Positions 12,201 to 23,300 of a DNA stretch of 64,000 nt are shown piece after piece. The DNA is from Crossaster papposus. Lineage: Eukaryota; Echinodermata; Asteroidea; Velatida; Solasteridae. Positions within the stretch are counted from its first letter, which is position 1; each line of letters starts with the position of its first letter. A program made the position numbers and the translations under genes. Location of the stretch: positions 558,001 to 622,000 of the forward strand of contig JBAIAA010000095.1 of NCBI GenBank assembly GCA_037893245.1. Direction: 5' to 3'. The notes beneath the pieces were generated by a model that did no database searches, was not told the origin of the DNA, and saw only the letters and a program-made list of their open reading frames with translations.

Positions 12201-14389
12201 TATTGAGAAATATCTTAGTTATTTAAAAGTAAATAATGATTCTAGGCATCCAGCAAAATGATTGCGCTAAATAACCTGTAATTGTTCCAATTTTTTAATT
12301 TTCTTTTAACACGAACAACAAAAATAACTGCCCAACGTTGACATATTGTAGGCATAGGATGAAATGTTTATCTCAAATCTTATTGTTCACAAGCTCAGTT
12401 GAAATACCTAAGGCCTAGGCTATACGCCGTGCTACTGCCGTGCCGAACTCAAATAATTTGATTTTTATTAGTTTAACGCGGCAGTAGAACGGCGTTTAAA
12501 ACCGATTCGGCTCGGCAAATAATTTGGCACGGCAAAGCCCTTTAGCTCGACAGGGCCTGCCGCGCTATCGGTTTTAGCACGACACGGCGCCAATTAAGAA
12601 CGGCGTTTAGTGCAACGCCGTGCTATTGCCGCACTATTGCTGCACTCATTTTAATTAAGTTCGGCACGGCAGTAGCACGGCGTATAGCCTAGGCCTTACT
12701 CGCTTATTGAGACATGATCATTCATTCAGTTCTTTACCTTAAACATCTCCCTCATTTGAATGAGCCTGCCCTCAAGTTTGGCCAGAGACCAGGAGGTCAT
12801 GATGCCTAGTTGGCTGTTTGTGACTCGGACTTGAACTGTCGATTGGAGATCTAGAGACGAGGACCCTGTACTACTTGACGGTACGTCTTGACGATTGAAA
12901 ACCTACAAAGAATAAAAACCAAGTATCACAGGTTTCATCTTTATTCTGTCGATTGGAGATCTAGAGATGAGGACCCTGTACTACTTGACGGTACGTCTTG
13001 ACGATTGAAAACCTACAAAGAAAACAAACCGAGTATCACAGGTTTTATCTTTATTCTGTCGGTTGGAGATCTCGAGACGAGGACCCTGTACTACTTGACG
13101 GTACGTCTTGACGATTGAAAACCTACAAAGAAAACAAACCGAGTATCACAAATTTTATCTTTATTCCCCAAGATGCTTCAAAATCTGCCAGGCAGCATTA
13201 CAAGGTTTCTGTGATGGAATAAGGAAATCATAAGGAAGTCGGTATGGATATCAAGTGCATCACAAGACCGGTCTTGGTGGTGAAGGTATTCGCTTTGATT
13301 CACACGTGCATCACAAGCCCAATTGCAAGATTCTTGTGATGATACCAAGTACATCACAAGTCCGATCATAAGGTACTCGCTATGGATCACAAGTGCATCA
13401 CAAGTCCAATCATAAGGTACTCGATCTCTTTGATTCACACGTGCTTCACAAGCCCAATTGCAAGATTCTTGTGATGATACCAAGTACATCACAAGTCCGA
13501 TCATAAGGTACTCGCTCTGGATCACAAGTACATCATAAGCCCGATCATAAGGTACTCGCTATGGATCAAAAGTACGTCACAAGTTCGATCATAAGGTACC
13601 GCTATGGATCACAAGTACATCACAAGTCCTATCATAAGGTACTCTCTTTGAATCACACATGCGTCACAAGCCCAATTGCAAGATTCTTGTGATGATCACA
13701 AGTAAGTACATCACAAGTCCGATCATAAGGTACCCGCTATAGATCACAAGTGCATCACAAATCCTATCGCATATCCATCACAAGCTTAATATGGCTCATC
13801 AGGCCGACGTTTCTCTAGTTTTCGTGGCATCACTGGATGGGATGCTAGTCCATCGTAGGTATACTCCAATTAAGCTAATTCCGGTACCCATCTTTACTCC
13901 TGGATGGAGAGAGGCAAGTTGGGGTGAAGTGGCTTGCCCAAGGACACAAAACCTGACCATGAGTCACGAACCCCAACCACCAGCGGCCAATTTCATAAAA
14001 CATGTAAGCACAAACATTTGCTTAGCACAAACAAGTCTTGTTATTAAAAACAGGTACCATCCCAAAATCCATTTGCTTTTCATGCTAAGCAAAATCCAGC
14101 TGAATACCAGTCACAAACAATAAACATCATCTGAAAATTGGATTTGTAACCCGTTTTTGCCAAGGAAGAATTTTCATGCTAAGCAATTTTTTGTTGCTTA
14201 CATGTTTTATGAAATTGGCCCAGGCTACAATCCCGGAATGGGTATATAACCAGGTCAGTGAAAACAGTGAAGTCAGTGTAACGCTTTTTCAACTTACCAC
14301 GTGCTTGTTCAGTTTACGGCTGATATTATTAGCTTCTTGTAGCCACATGGACAGCTGCAGTAAGCTCCTTCTGTTCGTAGCTGTCGAAA
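6248..14389 (-). CDS. KIF14: KIF14 exons 18-24: C-terminal helical tail
   Basis: Exon 18 encodes [19 protein letters not shown], aligning with the LSMMIQEANAISSKLK stretch of human KIF14. Exon 19 encodes [16 protein letters not shown] and exon 20 an acidic [17 protein letters not shown] segment, both with clear human counterparts. Exons 21-24 encode helices matching the human tail (for example [20 protein letters not shown]). The 65-66 codon exon 21 has two possible acceptors; 9253 keeps phase with exon 20. Introns are unusually repeat-rich: a 54-bp satellite (intron 20), an 11-bp array (intron 23) and two elements in intron 19. Exons 19 and 22 have partial tandem copies. Human KIF14 continues well past the last exon seen here, so the stop codon is missing from this model. 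Confidence 0.88.
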
Positions 14390-17300
14390 CTGCAACGACA
14401 AACGGCACATTTTGGGCATAAAATTGCTTCAATCGCGGCTTTCTCTTTTTTTGCGCGATTAGTTGTCATTGATTGTCGGTGCTATCGCAAGGCAGGGACT
14501 GAAAACCCAATCCACATGTGGACTAGGGCAGGATTCAAAAAAAAAAAAGAGGAAAAAAAAATTAAAAAGGGAAACAAGTAAAAAAAAAAGAAAAAAGGAA
14601 AAAAAGAAAAGAAAAGGAAATTAGGCAAGAAAAACAAAGAGAAAAAGGTAATATTTCCTATACTTTTGTACACAGAAAACGACGGAGAAAAAAGAGGAAA
14701 ATCAAAACCAAAATAGAGGAAATCTTACATGCATAACCCGGGCCTTCACCAGCAGAAGGCAAAGAAAGTAAACACTGCAACACTGCGCCAACTAACTCCA
14801 AGACAAGAAGTTTCTTGAATCAAATCGCAGTTTGGAATTTCCCCCGTCAACCACCTCCATCCTCCACTTACCCAGTTCTCCGGCCCCCATCTCCTTGGCA
14901 TTCTCTCGTCTCTCCTTAGCCCGTCTCATCTTTTCCATCTCTTTCTCTGCCTTCTCCCGTTCTCGCTCCAGCTCCAGGTAGATGTGGGACTGGTAGGCCG
15001 TGGTCTCGGCGAGGCTCTGCTGGGCGGCTTGCACCTCCATCTCCAGACGGCGCCGACCGCTGGACACCTGGCTCTCCAAAATCTGAGCCACAATAAATAC
15101 AAAAAAATATATTTTGTTTTCTTGTAAAAATATGGAGACAAAAAGGGTATCCTTTATATGCAACTGGATAGCAAGTGGGAGTAAAATGGCTTGCCCAAGG
15201 CAGTGTTGGATTCGAGTCTCTGCAAGTCCTTTCACAATTCCTTTCACAATTCCTTTCACAGGTCCTTTCACAGGTCCTTTCACAAGTCCTTTCACAAGTC
15301 CTTTCACAAGTCCTTTCACAAGTCCTTTCACAAGTGAACAATGACATTGAACAATGACAAAGGAATGCTTTTGTTAACAGTTCATATGAGTAGCTAGTGA
15401 CTGAAGGACTTGTGACGGACTTGTGACGGACTTGTGACGGACTTGTGACGGACTTGTGACGGACTTGTGACGGACTTGTGACGGACTTGTGACGGACTTG
15501 TGATGGACTTGTGATGGACTTGTGATGGACTCGAATACAACTCTGGCCCAAAGACACAACACATGGCCAGCAGCTGGATTCATAATAAGGACTTTAGTAA
15601 TTGTTAACTGACTTTTACCTTATTTTCCATCTTGAGTTCCTGTATTCGTTTTTCAGTGCTCAGGTGGTCTTGGCCGAGGCTCTCCTTCTCTTCAATTTGC
15701 TGTTCCTAAAACGACCCGAAAAATAATGAAAACATTTAGATCTCTTTCAAATGTGACCAGGGGCCAATTTCATAGAGCTGCTAAGCACAAAAATTTGCTT
15801 AGCATGACATTTTGTCCTTGGCAAAAACAAGGTTACAGACCAAATTTTCACCTGATCTTTATTGTTCTGGATTGATAATCAGCTGTTCTTTTGCTTAGCA
15901 TGAAAAACTCGTATAATTTTGGCTGGCAACCTGTTTTTAATGAGCAAGACTTTTTTGTGCTAAGCAATTTGTTGTGCTTAGCAGCTCTATGAAATTGGCC
16001 CCTGCTCCCACAAAAACGGCGTCAAGTCCCGCTATGCTATATTGAATTATGATTGAAAATAGCCGATTTGACAGTGGGGAATCGTTTTGGGGGTTTGACA
16101 TGATACAATTCCCACATATGTTTTCTTTCGAACTACCAAGTATTTTTTGCAGTAGATTAGCAAAAAAATATAAATTTGATTTTACTCAGCGTACCCAAGA
16201 AGTAAAATGTAGCGAAATTAATGAAAATATCCTGATAAAATGATCGTATTTTCACATCAAAAACCGCGGCATTAATTTCCTATTACCCATGGCAATATAT
16301 ATATCATTTTAACGCTAAGAATTCAGAGAATCTGGAAATACCAATATCTCAAAAATATCAAAACGTCAACTTCACTCTGATTTCGTGGGAGCTGGGAGCC
16401 AATTTCATAAAACATGTATTAAGCACAAAAATGTGCTTAGCACAAAACAAGTCTTTCCCAGTAAAAATAAGTTACCAGCCCAAACTTCCTGTACTTTTTA
16501 TGCTAAGCAAAAACCATCTGAATACCAGTCACAAACAATAAACATTAACTGAAAATTGGGTTTGTAACCCTGTTTTTGCTAAGGAACAATTTTCATGCTC
16601 AGCATATTTTTGTGCTTACATGTTTTATGAAATTGAACCCAGGTCACAAATGACATTACTTCATACAGATTGCAACGTGCATCTGAATTTTATAGTGTAT
16701 CAAGTTTTTGTGAAATGCTTCATCTGCTCCAAGCGCACACGTTTGGAACATTTTCCACACTGCGTGCAAGCGAACTTGATTGCATAGAATATGCAGTTGC
16801 AGTTTTCCCATCAAGATGACCATCTATGAGAGGGTTTATATCTGAATTTAGAAAATATCCTGATGCTAAGGAATAAATGTCTCCTACCAATTGAAGACAA
16901 AGCTGCTGTATTTGAGATTCGTACTTCTTTTTCTGCTTGTCGAGCTCAAATTGTGCCGCTTCCTAAAAAGAAAAAAAGGAAAAAAAGGGTACTGAATGTT
17001 TTAAAAATTCAAATTTCTGATGAGAAAAAAAAAAAAAAAAAAATTTGAAAGAAAGTATATGAAAAGTACACAACCTGTTGATGAACTTTAAAGGTAGGAT
17101 ACACCATTTGCTGATATTTTACTACCGAATTATGAGGAAATATCTTACTTATTTGAAAGTAAATAATGATTGTAAAAATAAAGTGTAATCGAGTACGAGT
17201 ATACGAGTATGATTACAACATTCAACAGCGAGTCGGGGTTACAGCAAGTCAGGGCACCAGACTTTTTACCTGTGCACGTTTGATCCCTTCCAGTTTCTCT

Positions 17301-20300
17301 CTGTGATTTCTCAGCCTCTCTTCCTCGACCTCGGCCTCTAATCTGAAGAAAGCAGGTTTGTTTGAGAAGCAGGTTTGAGACAAGGCACGGTACCTTGCAC
17401 TCTGAGCAAGATGAATATTCAGAAGCTAAACATTTGAATGATGAATAGGGCCTAATCAATTTTAAGATATGAATATTCAGTGAGACAAGGCATGGTACCT
17501 TGAACTCTGAGCAAGATGAATACTCAGAAGATGAATATTCAGAAGCTAAACATTTGAATGATGAATAGGGCCCAATTAATTGTAATCAGGGAGTCAGGTT
17601 GGCGTAGCGGTTCTTTCCTCGCCTTCCACCACTTTGACCCGGGTTCGAATCTGGCCTGGGCCAATATGTGGATTGGGTTTTCAGTCCCTGCCTGACTCCG
17701 TGGGTTTTCTCCAGGATATTCTCCTGGGGTTTTCCTCCCACCTCTAAAACTGTACCTTCACTGCGAGCTACAGTGCCTAGAGCGCTTTTGAGAGATCCTT
17801 GGTTTCATTACCAGAAAAAATGAATAATAATAATAATAAAAAAGATATGATTATTCATTGGACAAGGCACGGTACCTTGCGCTTTGAGCGGCGACCAGTT
17901 CGTTTCTTGCAAACTCAAAATCCACGGAACCGACCGATTGATCGGTGAGCTTGGTTCTGTCTTGGACCTGGCCGGGATGGTTGAACCTGAAGTAGTGATC
18001 ACCGACAACCAATCGGTCACCCTAGAAAATAATAGACAAGACAATACAAGCCTCGTAAATAACTAAATGCTTAGCAATAAGCCAGTTCGGTATTCCAACT
18101 GCACAAGGCTATGGGAGACGTGAATCTGCATTATGTGAATTTTTCGTGCAACCGAAAAGACGATGGGAACTTTTGTTCGAACAAAGGCTAGCCAATTACG
18201 TACGTGTTTGAGGGTGTGCGTTCTCATGATGAGCTGACCGTTGACGAACGTCTGCGCGTCGCTCACTGGTCTCACAGTCACAGCGCCCTCTTTGTTGCTG
18301 ATCAAACTACAAAGCAATGAATAAAGCAACAAATGTCTTACACAAAAACGTGAACAAAATGCGGCGTCACAATTGCCCCGGCAATTTACTGTGTTCAATA
18401 ACGAAATTGAAAATCTAACAAAACCAATAAAGATTATCATTAAATAAACCCTTCAAATCTAGCAAGATCCAGCAGTTGGCAATCACCATTTGATCAATGG
18501 CTACAAATAACCAAGTCAGTTGTGTCCGACAAAACATTTCAAAATCTAACTCATTCCATTGATAGCAAACAAAACCCATCCAAACCCCCAACAAAACCAG
18601 TCCCTCTTCTAAAACACTGTCAAAATCCTATAAAATCAACAGAAATCAATCAAAACCCAAACAAACTCTTAATTCTCTCACCAATGGTCATCGGCCACCA
18701 ACGCTCCGGCCAGTTGTATCTGATGGCCAGAGTAGATGGCCAGAGTGGATGGCCAGAGTGTTTGTCCGTCTTACTAGGTCTGTAGTCTACTAAAACACTG
18801 TAAAATCCGTCAAAATCAATGGATATCAAACAAAACCCAACAAAACTCTTCTCTCACCAATGGTCATCGGCCACCAGCGCTCCGGCCAGTTGTATCTGAT
18901 GGCCGGAGTATTCGTCCGTCTTGCCCAGCCTGGTCTGTCCCTCTTTCAAGACGTAGAGCAGGACCTCGGAGAGCTGGGGGTCTTCGTTTAAGTTGACCAG
19001 GTTGGGCAGGGTGTTGTCGAACTTGAAGGCGACTCCTGATTTCTGCAAAAAAAATTATCAGTAGAGATCAGTACATTGTCTTTTGCATTTTACAACTCTG
19101 ACGTTTGGTACTTTCGCCAATAGAGTTAGCACCCACATTTTTTTAAATTGTTGTTATGCAAATTGCCCATCACAAGGTCAAAGGCCACTCGAGGTGTGGG
19201 CTACTAGAGGAAAGTGTTGAAGAACCAGCCCCTCACACTGAAACAAGACAATCTGATCTCTTCACAGCACGAATAGGGTTGGGATTAAACTAGTCCACAG
19301 CAAGGCATTAATAATGCCTCTACCCATATATATGTGTGGAAGTGTTCTAGCCCAGGCTGGGCTCGAACCACCAACCTGCAGAACTATCTGCAGACCACAA
19401 ATTCAATGCTCCTGACAACAAGGCCACGGCACTTCTAGGCCACGGCACTAGGCCACGGCACTTCCAATTCCTTCGGGGTAACCTTTTGTGCAGAACACTA
19501 GGAATGGGCATGATGCGATTTTGCATTCCAAGCGGACACAGCCAGGATGTGAATTTGAACTTTGGAGCTATTGGCCGTTTCCGCTTTAAAGGCAAATTTA
19601 CATCGTGCCCATTCTTAATAGAGTAACCTACCTCCATCTCCTCAATTTCCCGAACCCGTCTCGTCTCGCTGGCTTCCAGTCTCTCCCTCCACGATCCCTC
19701 GGCTTCCCTCATGTGCCGCTCCGACTGCGCCAACTTCCTCCGCAGCTCTGCAATCTCCGCCAGGGATTCCCTGATGGATTCCGTGTGGGTGTCCGTCACC
19801 ACGTCCGTCCCCCTGGGGTTCGGCGCAGGTCGGGGAGCTCGGGTCGGGGTGGTGAAGCCCTGGCCGCGAAGGCGCTCGATCTCGGCTCGCAGTTCTTTTG
19901 GTATGGAATAAAGTTGACAACTGATCAATGTGGTAAGCACAGTACATGTTCGAAGCACAAGCCCCAACCAAGTACCCTCAATCTGAGGCAGAGTGATTCG
20001 GACGGAAGCCAAATGGACAGGAAGAGATGAGGTTAATTTTAAACGACAATCATACTTCAATACACAATGGCAGTTAGTAACGAGCTGCGAACCGCAACTT
20101 TCATACCACACTGTCCTAGAATGAGTAAGAAGATCAAAGAAGCCTTCGCTGGGCAATTCCCAAGTGGGAAACTGTTCCTTTTAAACCAGTAAAGGATTAA
20201 AATTGGCTCCCGGTGGATGAGTGAGTTTAGGGTTTAACGCCGTGCCATCATCAGTGGTCATATTCACGGCGGGAATGTGTACAAATATAAGACAATAGGT

Positions 20301-23300
20301 AGTAATAAAAAACAATCAAGTGAACTGTGGAGAATATAAAAACTTGGAGTCGGAAGGAACAATTATCACAAAGGAAAAGATTGAGAACATTTCAAAAGAA
20401 TGAAAGAACTATTGTATAGAAGTGCAACGATAGATTGATTCTAGGCAGTTTTCCAGAAGAATCCCGTGGAAGGCGGGCCACGAAGGATCTCCCAGACCAA
20501 GGGAACCCTGTCTAAATGGGTCCCGCAAGGCCGGCCGCCCCGGTGGATGAACCAATTGTTAATTGACCTGGATCCTTACCTCTGATGAGTCTCGCCTTTG
20601 GATCCTCGTTCACCTTGGCTAGGTTGATGATGGACCGGGCTTGCTTGGCGTAGCGCATCGTGCTCAGTGTCTCCTCGATGTGTAAGCTGGAGGGACTGAT
20701 GGTGGCGATCATGGCAGTCTTAGAGTTACCCCCGAGGCTTTCCTTCAAGAGCCTGAACGAAAAATAAAAAGTTAAGAAGTCGTCAACATTTGACCAAAAT
20801 ACCACTTTTCCAAACTTAGAAAATAATTTAGAAACAATTTGTTTACCATGTGAGCACGCTGTCCCTGTAAGGAATGAAGAATTTCTTTTTTCGGAGAGCT
20901 GTGTTCTCGGCGAGTTGGGATATGACTTTGCCCAGAGTCATCAGGGATCTGTTGATGTTGGCCCCCTCCTGCAAATAAAAGAAGAACATCTCAATTTTCG
21001 TGCTAAGCAGTTTTCTGTCATGAGAAAGTTTCTGTGATTAGCAATTTTCCATGCCTGGAAGTTTTCTGTGATAAGCAATTTTCTGTGTTAACCAATCCTC
21101 TGTGCCATTTGTGTGCTAGGCAGTTTTCTGTGGTTAGCATGTTATCTGTCTTAGCACCTATTTGTACTTAGGAAATTTCCATGCTTATAATTTTGTTGTG
21201 GTAAGCAATAACGTTGGTTAAGAAATTGTTCATGCTAAACATTTTTGTTGTGCTTAATACTTTTCTTTGCTAAGTTATTATCTGTGCTTAGCAATTTTCA
21301 GTGCTTAGCAATTTTCCATGCTAATCCATTTTCCATGCAAGCAATTTTCTGCGCTAAACAATTGTCTTTGCTGAGTAATTTTCCTTGCTTAGCAATTATG
21401 TGCTTTTTCCATGCTCAGCAATTTGTTCATGCTCAGCAATGTTTTCACACTAAGCTATTTTTCCACACTAAGCAATTTTCCGTGTTCAGCAATTTTCCGT
21501 GTTCAGCAATTTTCCGTGTTCAGCAATTTTCCGTGTTCAGCAATTTTCCGTGTTCAGCAATTTTCCGTGTTCAGCAATTTTCCGTGTTCAGCAATTTTCC
21601 GTGCTCAGCAATTTTCTTGTTTTACCTTGAGTCTGTCTCCGGTGGTCTGAGCTGAGCTACATCTCTCGCTTCCTGCCAAGTCCACTAAGTTAATCTTGCT
21701 GGTCACGTTGTGCGTGTGCTCATCACCTTCTATCAACTCCGCCTGTAGAACAAATGGGGTTAAAATCTTAATCAGGGTTTTATACGAGGCTGTAAAGAGC
21801 ACGCAACAAGCTTTAATTTGATAGATGTTAGAAACTTGTGCGATGGTTGCTTCAAAAGTTATCACTTCTTTAAAAAAATACAATTACATGTACATGTATG
21901 TCTTTATCAACTTTTAACAGCCCTGTATGTGGAAATATGCTGTGCGACAAGCGACTTATTTTCGCAGAGCCCGTCACATATAATCAGCAGCTAGATTCGA
22001 ACCCAGGACCTTCCATTCAGGGGTAGGTATTGTCTTACCTTAGTCTTTGTCATGACGATCGTGAAAACAGAATGCGAGCGGCTGGATTTGTCGTTCATCC
22101 CCGTCGCGGCCGTGGCACGCTGCTTGTTCCCGAGCTCGATCCAACTATGGATATCGCCGTACGAATTGGCTACAAACCTGGAGCCAATTTCATAAAACGT
22201 GTAAGCACACAGAAATTGCTAAGCATAAAAATTCTTCCTTTGCGAAAAAAAGGGTTACAAACCAAATTATCAGGTGATATCGTTTGTGACTAATATTCAG
22301 CTGGATTTTGCTTAGCATGAAAAGCACATGGAGTTTTGGTAACCTGATTTTACTGAGCAAGTCTTTTTTGGGTTAAACAATTGTTTGTGCTTACACGTTT
22401 TATGAAATTGCCCCTGAAGAGGTGAAAGCACAAAACAGGTATTGTTTTAACCCTTGCTCTATGAGAGTTGTTTATTGCATGGCAGTGGTACGTGCCAATG
22501 CACTCCAATTGTGTGCATTGGAGTATTATACACAGGCATTTTGGAGGGCAAATGTTGAAGTCTGTATAGAGTGTAAACAAGGGAGTGGGGTAACCAGTTC
22601 GCGCCTGGAATATTTTAACATCACCGAGCCGAGGTGCGGGATTATTTTTAACAAAACTCAACCCGAGGCGGGTTCAGGCCGATGGTACCGGGTTCAGGCC
22701 GATGGTACCGGGAAGTACACCCACGCATTTCCGGCCTTGCTTGCTGCTGACAGACATTTCCGGCCTTGCTCGTGGCGTGTTTATGCTTCATCCGTTTTTA
22801 ATCTGGGGAAAACTTTGCGTGTATACGTCCTCTGGCGCGGACTGGTTAAGAGTATCAATTCAGTGAAAGGAAACATATTATTGTCAATGCAGTCAGATGT
22901 AACAAGAATCTAAGAATCTGTGAAATCACTACTTACGTGGACAGCCCTTCTACATAGGGACCGAGAACAGGGTGTTCACGAACTCTCAGCTGCAAAGTCA
23001 AGGTTTCAATAGTAATCATCAGAAAAGTTTCAACTCAGAAAAAATTAATTGCAAACTGACAGAAATCATCTCAATATGTGAGGTATCCCAGCAAAATTAG
23101 ACACAATTTTGGCCGCAGACTAAAGTGGAGAAAAATGCAATCAAAAAAATGGAGGATTTTTTTCTCCAATTTTCAAATGTATTCCTATTTATAATCGTTG
23201 TAAAAGGTGGATGCCGAAAAACCTTATTTACTTTTAAAGGTAGGATACACCATTGGTAATTGCTTGAAGAATCACGAATGGGTGGATTTGGAGGGTTGTA

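Noticed and set aside
14916-15557. 213-codon minus-strand frame through minisatellite and KIF14 exon 17
   Set aside because: Wrong frame relative to exon 17 and repeat-driven; the true exon is 15082-14872.
22422-22913. 163-codon plus-strand frame
   Set aside because: Runs through a family-D MITE and intron; no homology, and similar frames occur in other MITE copies.
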